DNA of 64,000 nt from Poronia punctata (lineage: Eukaryota; Ascomycota; Sordariomycetes; Xylariales; Xylariaceae), in the NCBI GenBank assembly GCA_022579005.1, contig MU401601.1, positions 31,762-95,761 on the forward strand, written 5' to 3'. Below, in pieces: positions 46,716-59,100 of this stretch. Both the position numbers and the translations under genes were made by a program. Within the stretch, counting starts at the first letter, position 1, and each line of letters opens with the position of its first letter. The notes beneath the pieces are model-generated. The model ran no database searches, had not been told where the DNA came from, and saw only the letters and a program-made list of their open reading frames with translations.

Positions 46716-48497
46716 CTAGGACTGGACGATGGGGTTGTAATACCGGAACTTGTTCAACGGGTCGTACGCCTCCTTCAGGGCGGTCAACCGTTCCAGACGC
46801 CACGAGTCGTAGCCATAGATGGACTCCAGAGACTCGGTACCGTTGGCGTAGTTGACATAGGTAACAACGTTGACGCCCGGTTGACCGGCGTCCCACATGT
46901 CGCGAATGTCGGCCGCCCACTGGTTAGCCACATCAGTTAGGTGGGCATATTCAGGGCGCACCAGGACGTTGACGACACTAGGGTTAGGATATCTATCAGC
47001 ATACGGTCGTCATTGGGAAAGCGGGTATTGAACTGGGTCTGCTTACTTGTTATGGTTATATTCGCGCCAAGCGTAGGCCGAGTCTTCGTCAGCGACGGCT
47101 TTCATACCGGCGTTGGCGTAACCCTCGTGCGTGACGCTGCCCAATAGCTCGGGGTATCTGTCAGCGTAGTCGTTGTACAGCTCGTATAGCTGGCGCTCAG
47201 CTGTGACGTTGTATTCGATCAGGGTAGAGGTCGCTGAGATCCAAGTGTTGTTCTTGTAGCACGCGCCCGAGTCCAAGTTGGTGCCTTGGATCACCGAGAT
47301 GCCTGGCAAGGTCGTGTCCCCCGACTCGTTATAGTAGGCAGGGATGGCGTTGAAGGGGGCCAGAATCGCCTCCGCTTCCTCGGCAGAGCCGCGCCACGCA
47401 AAGTTCCAGTTTATGACAGCCTGTGGAGATGTTCATGTTAGGGGCTTGAAGCACAATATGGTTGCTTGATGGGATATCACTCACCCTGTCGCTGATGGAC
47501 GCGTTCTTCTCAAAGGTGCCAACGTTCAAGCCCATTCCGAGCGGCGTCGTGCCGTTATCGGACTTGTGGAACTTGATGATCTCTTCGAAGATCTGCTCGA
47601 GTTTATCGTCGGTCCAGATGTAGTTGTGGTAGTGCCATGTGTCGACTAGTCTCGGGTGGATCTTGAGCTCAAAGCTGGTGACGATGCCAAAGTTGTGGCC
47701 GGCGCCTTGCATGCCCCAGAAGAGGTCGGCGTGGCTGGTCGAATTGACCCGGATCGCTGTTCCGTTGGCAAGCACAACGTTGAGGTTGACAATGTTGTCG
47801 CTGATGAGGCCGTACAAGCCTTCGTTACGACCGTGGCCGCCGCCTAGACCGGGACCCATCATGCCGACGCAGTCACAGCTACCAGTGGCTAGTACCGATG
47901 TTAGCATTCCGCTTTGCTAACATTATCTAAGAGGAGGACCTACTGGCAACAAAGCCCAGGTCCCACAAGTATTCCATGACCTGTCCATCGTATGTGCCGC
48001 CTTGGAACCAGGCAGTCTTGTTGTCGGACTGGACGTCGATGTTCTGAAGCGGGCTCAGATCAATCATGAGGCCCTGGAAGGTAGCGGTAGCGGAGGCATG
48101 GCCGTGAGCACGGTTAACGGCCAAGAAGTCGATACTGTTCTCGTTCGAGTACGCGACCTGATCCCTGTTAGTTCGCGTTGCTAACCTTAGCAGTATCGTG
48201 AACAAGACTTACTGTGGTAGCGATATCATCCTCTGTTCCCGGCTGTACGACGATCTTGACATCGGGCACAGCATAGTTGGTATAACGCTCGGTGGCACTT
48301 GCGAAGCGCGAATCTTCCGGCCCAAATATGGAGGCCTCGGCAGACAGCAGCTTTCCAAGCTCGGTCGCGACGGTTGTGACGTCTAAGTCACTGCGCGTGA
48401 AGGGAGTGCGCCGGAAGTAGCGAGGAATGGCTTCGCCGGCTGCAATGGACGGCAGCACGGCGAGGACGAGCGAGGCTAATGAAGCGAATGACTTCAT
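46716..48497 (-). CDS. Secreted FAD-linked oxidoreductase (berberine-bridge-enzyme type)
   Basis: Five exons (48497-48213, 48157-47944, 47888-47485, 47420-47047, 46992-46716) give 517 residues, typical for this family. An N-terminal signal peptide (about residues 1-21, ending AAG) and several N-glycosylation sequons (for example NGT, NST, NAS) suggest secretion or an ER/vesicle location. The FAD-binding half has the RAHGHA region, a candidate covalent His, and [18 protein letters not shown], where the Cys-containing strand suggests possible bicovalent FAD. The C-terminal half ends in [11 protein letters not shown], a classic BBE motif. These enzymes oxidise alcohols or C-H bonds, or drive ring closures, with O2. 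It is divergent from the SnoaL-like gene across 1.7 kb and convergent with the acyltransferase. Confidence 0.9.
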
Positions 48498-50244
48498 CTT
48501 GACTATACAACTATCTGCTTGGGGAGCAATGCTCGTACTCGTACAGACGCGGAAGAAGACAGACTATGACATATTGTACTGGGGCGATTTCTTTTTATAT
48601 ATACATAAGTCGCGGAGCTTTTACGCGCGACCGAGTAGGCAACGCACCGTAGGAATAGGTAGCCAAGGGGGCGGCGCGTTTACCAACGCTCGCCGAAGAC
48701 ACCGGCTTCAAAGCCACTTTCTGATTTGCATTACACGCCTTATTTCTCCAAAGATCCTTCAAGTTAGGTAATCAAATCATTCTTCTTTCTTTCAAATCCG
48801 AAACTCCTCGGGCCCGATCGATCTAGGGAGCCAGAGTTATACACAGATAATAATTTGCTCTACTTTTTTTTCTTTCCTGTTCCCCAATTCCTTTTGCTCT
48901 CTGCACAATTGCTAAGATGGAAGGTCCCATCGAATTGACCAATTTGCCATGTTTTACTCCAAGAGATCTACCCACGTGTCGTATCGATATTACAGTTATT
49001 CTGGGATACAGCTCAGCCCCATACTAAGTAAGGTACCTTCTATGTAACCCCAATGGGCCCGTCGAGGCTTGGGTGACACAGCTTAAGCGAGGCCTCGTGA
49101 GAACCAGGGAGCTGGCGCCTTGGAAGAGTTCCAGAATACCATGCATCTCACGGGCAATTCCTGGATTGGGAAGGGATCGCTTAAGCTGGATGATATTCTC
49201 CTGGGTTCTGTACTAGCGCCGTCATGACGAGGGCGGAACGAGAAGACGTAAAGTCAGATTAAGGTTCCATGCAGCGGCCTAAAAAGGGAACAACCCGAAG
49301 CCCTTGCATTATGCAGATTACGTGTGTGATGGTACCGTGTATGCGCAGTTGTACGTACTGTGTCCACACACATAGGGATTAGCCCTTACCCTGTGGATGA
49401 AACTTCCCCTGTCCCAGCTAATGCGACCCAGAGAATCCTTTTGCGGGGTCCACATAAGCTAGATATAGGGCCAATGTGACATGTCATGCTCTCCATATAC
49501 GTGGGGTCTGGCGTGCAGATACACGTCTTTCCCGAAAGGGTAAAAGCCCGATATTTTTAAGCTTAACGAGACTTGCAGCTTTGCCCGCTTTTCTCCACTG
49601 CATATCCTACCACATCAAGTTGCGCACCGCTTAAGCTGGACAACCAACAAGCGAATCGGCCACCAATGCCGCTCTTGCGCCTTACCCATCTAAGCTGTGA
49701 CCATTAACAGATCAGGTGCGGACGAGAATAAGGGGGGATAGGTAAAGGTGCCAGCCATGTGTAGCCGGCAAACAGGTGTTGTCAGGCCGGCTCAGCCCCA
49801 TTTTCCGAGGCGTACAACGACTACCTGGTTATAGGCTGAGAAGAATCCGAGGCAAAGATGTTGATACATACTTGTAGTGGTAACTATCTCGGCCTTGCTC
49901 ACTACACTGGCAACACCTGTCCGACACCTCCTTTCGGAAATGGACGTTTTTGGCTTTTTACACACTGCACTACCGTATCAAGTCTCACGAAGCGGGAAAG
50001 AGGCGTCCGGTTTAGCCTCGTGGCGGCGGTAGGTAGTATTGTATTTAGCCTTCCCATAGATCAGCGTGTGTGTGGTATTTCAGAACATTATCTGAAGTCC
50101 GTTTCTCACTCTTTACAACGGATTTCCGTAAATCCAAATCCCTTACCTTGCCTTAAACATACCTTGCTTCTCCCTCTAGGTTGAACTCCTATTTTTTCCT
50201 TCTTCTTCTTCTCCTAAACTATAAACTCCGAACCCGCGAGAATC
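48498..50244. other. Bidirectional upstream region between FAD oxidase and SnoaL-like genes
   Basis: 1.75 kb without a supported gene. GCTTAAGCTGGA occurs twice (about 49,189 and 49,630) with a related GCTTAAGCG near 49,082, a possible regulatory word. Frames at 49,858-50,184 look like 5' leader sequence. Confidence 0.4.
48594..48601 (-). promoter_or_regulatory. TATA box of the FAD oxidase gene
   Basis: The minus strand reads TATATATAAAAAG about 97-104 bp upstream of the start codon at 48497, a strong fungal TATA element suggesting a regulated promoter. Confidence 0.45.
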
Positions 50245-50718
50245 ATGGCCGACCAGACTTTGATTTTGGACCTTCAGCGCCGACTACAGAGGCTCGAGGA
50301 CAAGGATGCCATCGCCTCCCTCATGTACCGATATGGCAAGATGGCCGACAGCCACAGATGGGAGGATTACGCGGCCTGCTTTGCCGAGGACGGCGTCGTG
50401 CGGTTCGACGACTGGGACGATGTGGTCGGGAGGGAAAAGATCGCCGCCCTCATCGGTGGTGGTCTGAGCAATTTCCAGGGTCTCCAGCATTCTTTCTCCA
50501 ATATCCAGGTCGACGTCGACGGCGATAAGGCTACGGGTACCTGCTATCTCTGGTTTGCCGCTACTATCGATATGACGAAGCCGCACGAGTTCCAAGGGTT
50601 CGGTGGCCCGTATGAAATTACTTTTGTTCGCACGGCGGAGGGCTGGAAAATATCGACGTTGAAGTTGAGGAAGATTTGGACGCAGAGTACCGATTCGGCG
50701 AAGCCTATTGGGGGTTGA
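50245..50718 (+). CDS. SnoaL-like (NTF2 fold) protein, possible dehydratase or cyclase
   Basis: A single exon encodes 157 residues. The opening ALASLMYRYGKMAD-type helix (here ASLMYRYGKMAD) and the strand order ending in WKISTLKLRKIW match the SnoaL_4/NTF2-like fold. The early Asp and the LxHSFSN-type His (QHSFSN) sit where scytalone-dehydratase-like relatives have catalytic residues. Members act as dehydratases, isomerases, cyclases or hydroxylase partners in secondary metabolism. There is no signal peptide. Adjacency to the FAD oxidase and the AflR-like regulator suggests it is part of the terpenoid pathway. Its exact reaction cannot be read from sequence, and a non-catalytic binding role is possible. 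Confidence 0.8.
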   Translation: MADQTLILDLQRRLQRLEDKDAIASLMYRYGKMADSHRWEDYAACFAEDGVVRFDDWDDVVGREKIAALIGGGLSNFQGLQHSFSNIQVDVDGDKATGTCYLWFAATIDMTKPHEFQGFGGPYEITFVRTAEGWKISTLKLRKIWTQSTDSAKPIGG

Positions 50719-51478
50719 ACAAGGGTACATATTATTGATGGAAGAGCAGGATATGGCGCTGCCAGTGGACTGGGGCTATGTTTCGGAAAAAAGCAGGCCT
50801 TGTCTGCGAAGTTGGAGATATCGTGGGAGAAAAAAAAAGGGGGGGATTCAGGAGGTCTACAATGCAACAAAGGACACTATGAGCCGAAGTTTTGGGATGA
50901 GGATTGGTTGCTACCACTAGCATTACCCTTAATCTTGTAGGTAATGGCGGAATGTAGGGGGCAACATATTGTGCGGCCTTCTTTAAATGTAGGCTACGCG
51001 TTCAGTCTCAGGGGCTAGGGTTCCTTTTCGGAGAAGTGTACTATGTCAATCAGGTCTCTCGAAAAATTACAAGTCTGAAAATATGTCAAAATTCTCAAAG
51101 TCAAGTGGTGAATTCGTAGTTGGCTAAAGTTCCTTGCGTAGATCCCGTCACATGTAAGCTGCCAGTCATCTTTTCACAAATCGCGTCTTCCATATGTTTA
51201 CACCCAATGTTAGGCAAATTAGAGCTAAAGTTTTATATATGTCTTATTGCGGATGAAAAATCATACCGTGCTCGCCTGCGTTTATTCGTCATCTCTGCGA
51301 AATCATATCTATCCTATCCTCTAAAACATAATAAAGACAACAATAATCGTATAACACGTAATAAACTGATGAGTGCCACTTTTGATATATCCGGAACCCC
51401 CATACCATGCGTCTTCTAGTTCCTCTTGGACACGATTGATCAAACCCCAACGCCTTCCCCATTTTGCCGATTAGTAAT
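50719..51478. other. Intergenic between convergent genes
   Basis: 3' flanks of the SnoaL-like gene and the regulator. No further gene recognised. Confidence 0.45.
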
Positions 51479-53102
51479 TTAGTTAGACGGCAACTCGTTC
51501 TCTCCGGAGGGTTCCAGCCCCGCCTCGCGCAACATCTCCCGCAACGCCTTGCTGCACACACCCAGTCGTCGACTCATGGGACCAGACGACGTGCACGCCG
51601 CTACATGTCGCAGCTGTTGTGTAAGGTCGTACAATTGCAACAACTGGAAGCGTAGCAGCCCCGCGACGACGAAGAGGTACTCGTCAGGTGCGTCGACGTT
51701 GTACACCCGTCCGTCCTCACCGGGCGCTGGCGTGTCTGGTGGACCCCGTAGTAGGAGCCACGGTGCCGTCCCGGATGAGCCCGGCCTCAGGTCGCTGGTG
51801 CTGCTGCTTCTGCTCATGCTTCTCTCGCCATTGCTATTAAGCCCCATGGCGCAGGCCTCACCTACGCGCCGACACACCCGCACTAGCTTGTCTACTAGGA
51901 TGGCGAGAATCATCATGTTCTCTGCCCGGCTCGTGCAGGCTGCGCACTGCAGCATCGCGGCTCCGCGGCCTAATGCTTCTTTATGTGCTGCCATGGCCCC
52001 GTCCAGTGACATTAGATCGTGTCCGTCCACGATGGACTCTATCTCGTCGACCAATACCACTAGACGCCGCAGACACCAGCATGCTGCCCCGTCGTCGTCG
52101 TCGTCCTCCTCTTCGTCGTCTTCGTCTACTTCGTCGCCGTAGTTTGTAAGGTTGAGGGCCTTGCTTGAAGGACCTGCCGTGGTGGGCGCTGCGATGGGTG
52201 ATATGTCTAGTGACGTCGGCACCCACCCGTTCGACTCCCATGTATCAAACGCCTCCCAGGAATCCACGCCCGCTAGCATGTCCAGATGTGAAGGTGTCAC
52301 GCATGCAGGCCGCTTGCCCATATCTGAGGTTGTATAGTTGTTTTCTAGAATCGACCCGGGCGAGGTTGCTCCGGATGATCCCATCAGGTTCATGTTATTG
52401 CCTCCTAAAGAGTCCATGAACGGCATCATGAAGTCGTCCACGTCCATGTCCATTTCTGACCCCACCAGTGACGGCATCTTGGATGAGTCCCCCGTCACCG
52501 TGGTGTCTTGGCTTATGGGTGTCGACGTGGTTTCCGACATGGCTGTGTCATGACTCTTGTCGCTCGGCACCTCGGATGGCGGCGCGCTACTAGTTCCCTC
52601 CTCGGCTTGTTTTGATGACTTTCGCGACCATCGCGCCTTTTTTCCTGTCGCCGGAGGTGATGATGATGATGATGTTGTTGCGGCTTCTTCGGCCGTCTGC
52701 TGCTGCTGGTCCGATGCCGATGCCGATGAAGTTGCGGCGGCGCCGGTACTAGCTCCTTTCGATTTCCGCCGGCTACTTTTGCCGGAGCCGGAGGTTGTGG
52801 TTTCATATATGCACTCTCGTCCCTATTAAACCAACACGGAATTCCGAGTTAGATTTTGATTTTTACGGCGTAGCAAGAACGCTCTGATTGGGGGAGGTGG
52901 TAATGGCGTTTTCGAATGCACGTACCGATGAAATGCAGCGCTCGCAGCCTCCGACTACCCAGATGCATTTTACTTTCCTGGCCCGGCAGTTGGAGCAGGC
53001 TTGCAATCCGGTTCTCTTCGCCGTCACGGGGTCGAACCCGACGGGCAGCTTGGTCAACGTCTCCCATCCGCCTTTACTCGATGGCTTCCAGCTGAGAAAC
53101 AT
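51479..53102 (-). CDS. AflR-like Zn2Cys6 transcription factor
   Basis: Two exons (53102-52926, 52822-51479) encode 506 residues. The binuclear zinc cluster is perfect (C-x2-C-x6-C-x6-C-x2-C-x6-C, Cys36, 39, 46, 53, 56, 63) and needs the 103-nt intron removed to supply the sixth cysteine. A Ser/Gln/Ala-rich linker follows, then an acidic run DEVDEDDEEEDDDDDGA. The C-terminal AflR-type domain has CWCLRRL, a long helix and LQCAACTSRAENMM. Such proteins bind TCGN5CGA-type sites and switch on their own clusters, so this is the probable pathway activator. An in-frame upstream ATG at 53183 would add 27 residues; the intervening sequence is rich in CAACAACTACAAG-type leader, so I prefer 53102. Confidence 0.9.
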
Positions 53103-56100
53103 GGCTGGCTTCGGTGTCTTCTTTGTCTCTTGTAGTTGTTGGAGAAATAATACCCGGGTACATAAGTTGCCGTCAATATGCATCGTGTGTTTTCCAAAGC
53201 ATTGGGCTGCGGGCAGGTGGCGTTGTTTTCTTTCCGATTAGGACTGCCACTCTATATAAGGGAGCTAAGCAGATAAATTTCGAATCGCACTTATAGTACG
53301 CTTATCATCCGGCAGACTAGAGCTATCAAATTGTGGACAGGCGAAAGGACTATCTACACCATATTCTGGGGCAACTATGTACGAGTAAGGTGGACTGATA
53401 GGTACGTACATGTATCTTTGCAGAAACGGGAACTAAAGCAGGCCCGGATAGCGAAGCACCTTAGGTTGCAAGGGGGATACTTAGTTTTTGACCCCCCACC
53501 CCACCTTCCCTCATCCCAGGGTCTTGAGGATTACGTTTACATCTACGATGCATGTTACATGGGAAGTAGAATACCTATCGTCACGCCCAGAAGTGTACAT
53601 AATAGGTGTCGTCACTAAGCCACCATGGGTAATATGTGAACTTGATCTTTTTATTTCTTTCTTAAATCATTCTCTCCCTTCTTCTAAAGGATGCGGAACC
53701 CTTGAGTGCCGGCGGCCGGCGGCACAGTCAATAAGCTTTTAGTTGTCACTCCCTAATCTCTTCTAGACACCTGCCTTAAAGGCGCTCGGATTTTAGGAAG
53801 GTCTGGACCATGCACAGAGCCTGCGGAGTTATGCAAGATTCTCTTTCGCTTTTTTCTCTCTTTTTCGTTTTGCCTTTATGGTGTAGTGCATACAGACTAG
53901 TATGGCTTTTGTCGTTCGTAAACGCCGAGCCGGCCCACACTTCACCCTTTTGCCGGGAGCCCGGTCGACATTATGTGGGGCTCCCCAATGGTACCCCGAA
54001 AAGCGGACCGAACCACATAATTCCCATTTGTATATCGTTGCACAACTCGTGGCAGGAACGTGTGATTAAGTAATTTGGAGTTCCATCTTTATTTTATTGG
54101 GGTCGGATTTTTCATTTCTCGGGTTATTGTTACTAATCGTTTAAAGTTTGAAGGTTTTCACCTTCGGAGATAAATATAGACGGGCGGGAAAAAGCAACAA
54201 GACAAAATAAACCAAGACAAACTCGGTAGCAAGGAAGCAAGCGCCCTAGCAAGACAAGCATTTTAATCTACAATGAAACGCAGCTAAAAGATGTAGTAAT
54301 ACGGCGCAGCTTAGGTCTAGGTATCTATTCCTACTCGGCACCGGTCGGTTAACCGTGGTCAAAGTCCTTTGGATCTAGGGCCATTCATTGGTTCAAAAGG
54401 TAGAGACACACTCTCTACCCGCACACACACAATCCAAGGCAGGGCGAGGTCCAAGGATCGATAACCTAGGTAATCCATGTCTGCCGTCCAATCTATCCAC
54501 GTACGCCTGTACAGAGAAGAAAAAGCTTAGACGAAATGCGTGTTCTATCTACCTACTCAAAGAGTAAGAGTATCTTTCTCTGTTTGGTCTAGGTTGGAAC
54601 TTTTCCAGCAGTGTTCGAATCCTGATAGGATTTATTATTTTACTAGGGACTATGTACTTTTTAATATGTACCTGACTAAGCGGCTTAATCCTCCGGGATC
54701 TGAATCGGTACTAGTCGGGCTAGGATCGTCGTCCAGACTCTGCCTAGTGTATATTCCTACCGAAAATCTCTTACCTACAGGCTACAGGTATTCGGGGCAT
54801 GTCCGACAGCTCTCCTTCTGCTTTGATTGACTATGTAGCAATAGATTAGATTGTTGATAATATGGAAAAACAGAAGTAAGCAACCCAGGTTTTCGGCACT
54901 TCGGTGTCGCGTCATCATCCGACTTATTTGGACACATTATATATCTTCAGTACGTAGGTAGGTCCTTAATACAGGCAACCTTTGTTATAAGCACAAGGCA
55001 GGTTGTATCTATATGATTACAAGTATGACACGATTGTCTATATTGCGAACTCTAGGCAACTGTGCAACTAGTCTAGGACTCCCAAATGTTGTATAAATAA
55101 TACGTAACCGTGATTACGTATCATCATATACACACAAGTAGCCTAGAATCATATGTATGCGGCTGTTTACATAGGCTAAGTTTAAAGTCTGATTCGTCTA
55201 GATGGTCAAACGATGAATCAGACTAGTAGATGCGATGCTATCTAGACTAATAGACGTAATTACCTACCTAGGCAGGCGGTTACAAACCCTAAGGCTTAGC
55301 ACTCTCTTGGTACACGAACAATCTCTTAGCTCAGATAGCTAAATTCAACTACTAAGACACTTGTGAACGTCGTATAAGCGCCTAGGTTTATATACACGTA
55401 CGACTTTTCAGCTTTCGAGATTTAGGCGGTTGGAATAAGGGGGAAGGGGGGGTAACATCGTGTGTTCCTGCATTCGCCTAGGTAATGTGATTTAATCATT
55501 AGGTAAAACGAAAAAAGAACCACAGACAGCGCCCGGGGCTATGGTTTGCGAGAAACGATGCTACCTTTCCATTTTGCCAAGGGTAACGTGTTGGGTAAAT
55601 CGCGTGCTTGGTTTTTTTGAATCGTTCTTCTCGATCTTGCTCTTTTCTCCTCCCAAGAAATGGCACACGTGGTCCCTGGTGTATCAGATACGTCCACAGT
55701 TCATGCATGTTAGCTGCGGGTTTAATATCTCCTTGCACTCGTAGTGTCAACAATGCCCGGGAATAACGTATTTCCTGTTGCTTTAGAAACATGTCAAAAA
55801 GGCAAAGAGGTCATTACTAATCCTGTCCCTGTCGAAAGTAAGCTTCTGCCTTGTATTAAAATTAGATACGGTAATTTCTTCCATTTTCACTTGCATCTGC
55901 AGAGTCTAGCGTTATGTAAGTCAGAAACAACCCAGCCGATAATCATTTGATAAGGAAGCAAGAGAAGAAAGAAAAATGAACCGTTGGATAGAAAACGTCC
56001 TGGGGGTGCTTATACCGAGTACCTTGTCATAACCGATGTTCTTCCCATGTAGGGTACATCGAAAACATCCCGCCCCTCCAATAAGGTGAGGCAAGAAAGC

Positions 56101-59100
56101 AAGGTAGGCCGCCACTTACGACCACCCTACATGGGGGGTGTGGGTGTAGGGTGTGGTGTGGCCCGTGGGTGGCTGCAGGTGAAGGTGGTGTGCCACAGTG
56201 CGCTACATTATTCACCTAGACCTCTTCTCTTCTAGCCAATTGCGGCTCTTGGTAGGGGGTTGCGGTAGCTAACTTTTTAGTTTCAGTGGCTTCTTCAACG
56301 GCCTTGACCAGGTTGTACACACTGTACGCCCAACGTGGGGGTCCTTGGCTTTTGTTTATTGTTATTTGGCTTGACGGCCTGCCAAAAGTTTTAAAAAAGC
56401 CAAGACCCCTTACCTGTAACCCTTGCGCCCTTGTTCATTTTGATGCGATAGAATACATGGGGGCCGGTAACACCGTTGTTACAAATTGCAGGGCAATATA
56501 TGTATGTTCGGGATTACTTAATGCATCGCCTAGTGTACGAATGGAAAAAAAAAAAAAATTGCTTGTTGGTTCTCCGTGGACTTCCGTCCGTCCGTCCGTC
56601 CGTGCCGATTTCGATTTCGATTTCTATTTCTATTCTATCATTCTGCAGCTATACCAAGCCTACTTAAAAGTACCATCACGTCATATCGTCTTCTCTTGCT
56701 GTACCGTTTGTTTTTAGGGCTTAGGTTAGGGAGGTAGCTTATCGATCTACGCGTACTGCTCGTTGCGGATGGTTTCCGTGTGGCATGCTGATCAATTACC
56801 TGTGACCAACCGGTTCTCGAAGGATTCGCACAGGGGAGGTCGCTAAGTACCTCATACGAAATACGCTTGCCTTGTCGCTCACTGCCACTCAGCAATGCGA
56901 GTGGAAAAAACGGCCATGTCAACCTTTAGACAGGCAGTTGTTTACAACATAGGCACATAGATAATCCTGACCGATTTTTAATCTGTTTTTAACCTTTTCT
57001 CAGGGTCTCTTACTAATTTATGCGCGCTTACTCGCATCGTAGATTATAAACCCTTATGGCATACATACAAACAAGCATGCGTTTGGGGAAGATCTCAACC
57101 GACAGGCCCTAGATTACTGACTCATCCTCCGTACCCTGGACTTGGTAGCATTCTACCGTCTGTGTGTAGGTACTCTTGAGCCCAGCTCCCCTTTGTAGGT
57201 TGAGTATGTTATGTAGGTATGTTACATCTAGGGGTTCAGCTGCATGAGGATTTCGTGCCAGATTGAATGATTGCTACCGTCTGATAGCAAGCTATGGATC
57301 CATCTTGTGAAAAATGGAGTTGCCACATCTCCACTCGTATTGTTCGGGTCCTGTGCTGGCGCTTGACTCCCTTTGGTGGTGCAATCGTAGCTTTGAAGCC
57401 TGGGTGGTGTTGAGACGGTGCTGTCTTATTAGGTAAACAACCGTGGCTAAGTTCAAAAACCGAGGTAAACATATCTATCTAGATTCCGGAGGTTAGCTTA
57501 AATGTTTATAACCACATACTTAATACGCAATACGCGATACACGCTAGGTTAGTTGCATGCGGGTTAGGCTTAGCACGGGTTGGTCAAGGTGAAGAAAAAA
57601 GTATTGTTCTTCTCTCCCCTTCGCTTAGGTGATTTGGCTTGGTTGCCCATCCTTGTGCAAAGTCCTCTTGGCAACGATGGAATCTATTCCGGGTTTAAAG
57701 TTTTGTAAACCTGCCAAGTCCGTCGGGCTCCACACCGAGTTTTAGTCGTTACCTTGTGGGAGGTGGGTCTGTAAGTTCGTCTAGAGAGGGGTAATTCTCT
57801 TGGCTAAACACGATTGCACTTTTACCTTCTGGGCTTAGTTGCGCCCGCCGGGCTTCCTAATCTAAACTAGGGAAAATCTTTCTAGATTGATGGAGGGGCG
57901 GTCTTGCACCGCGATAGCTCAGGACGAAGGATGTAGGATGAATAAGCTCTGATCTGAATTCCGTAGGGCGCTAGATACGCGTAAGCCGGATTTTCAAGGG
58001 CGAACTAAGGCGTGCGATCTTAGGTTGAATCCGAATCCCGTCGGCATTGCAATATGTATGACATAAGCCGGCAGCTACCTAATGTAAGCCGTCAAGCCAC
58101 TGAACCAGGGAGCCGCAGTACCTACGTTTTGGTATGATGGCTGTTTTTTCCCCCTGCAAGTATGCTTTCACAGCGTCGTACTGTACTCGACTATCTCTCG
58201 TAATCACAGTTGCCCTGCAGTCTCCACTTATACCAGTCGCAGTATCTATACTACCCCTGTTACGAGGGTTGACATTATGGGTACGGGCAAGAGCACAATT
58301 TTTGAAGCAGGTGCTACGTAACTGTAATGTATAGTAGTAACAATCCCTATCTTGTTGTACGTATGAATGGGTCTATAGGTCGAGGTGACTATGCAAGATG
58401 TGTTACTAGACTGCTAAGGCTTGACTAAAAAAAGTTTAGCCCGTCGTTATGTAGGTTAAGAAAAGGGAAAGTGCAAAAGTGAATTCGTCGTCGTACTTGG
58501 ACTCAATAGGTGGGTAATTACGAAGAGGAATGCCACCGTTCGACTAACTAGTTTAGCGTCCGTTACTCTTATTCTGACTTCGGCTGTGCGGTGGCAGAAT
58601 GCTACGTACATACATGGCCCCAGGGCTCAACGATGGGCGAAACTACCAGTGTGAACGTGTTGGTTCCATGTTCACCTCTACGTTCGTCAGGGAACACTGC
58701 AAGCGTTCGTTTAGGATTACGTGGAGTATATGTTCCGACATGTAGCCGTGTGGCGTAAAGATTGGTTAGTCAGAAATGCAACGATCACGCAATTCTACAT
58801 ATCCCGAATTCGCTTATGAAATGTAACAAAGTTGATGTATGCCTCACTAGACCCACTTCCATAATATGATACCTGGTAAGAATTATCTTGCTCTTGGCCC
58901 ATGTTGAAGCTTATCCTATAAGTCTAGATTGCATCGGTATGATTCACCTTGGTTCTTTTGCAAATATCTTATCCTTTCTTAATGTCGCCATTCTTCACCG
59001 CAAAATCAATATAAGCACTATTCTCACATGCGGCCGCTGAAGTACTCGCGCTAAGAGGACTGCTGCGGTTCCTTCAACTCATACGAGCAGAGAGAGGGCC

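Noticed and set aside
49858..50184. 108-codon frame upstream of the SnoaL-like gene
   Set aside because: Composition is random and it sits where the 5' leader and promoter should be.
53810..54073. 87-codon frame with a hydrophobic start resembling a signal peptide
   Set aside because: Isolated, with no leader or TATA support and no conserved-looking region; most likely chance.
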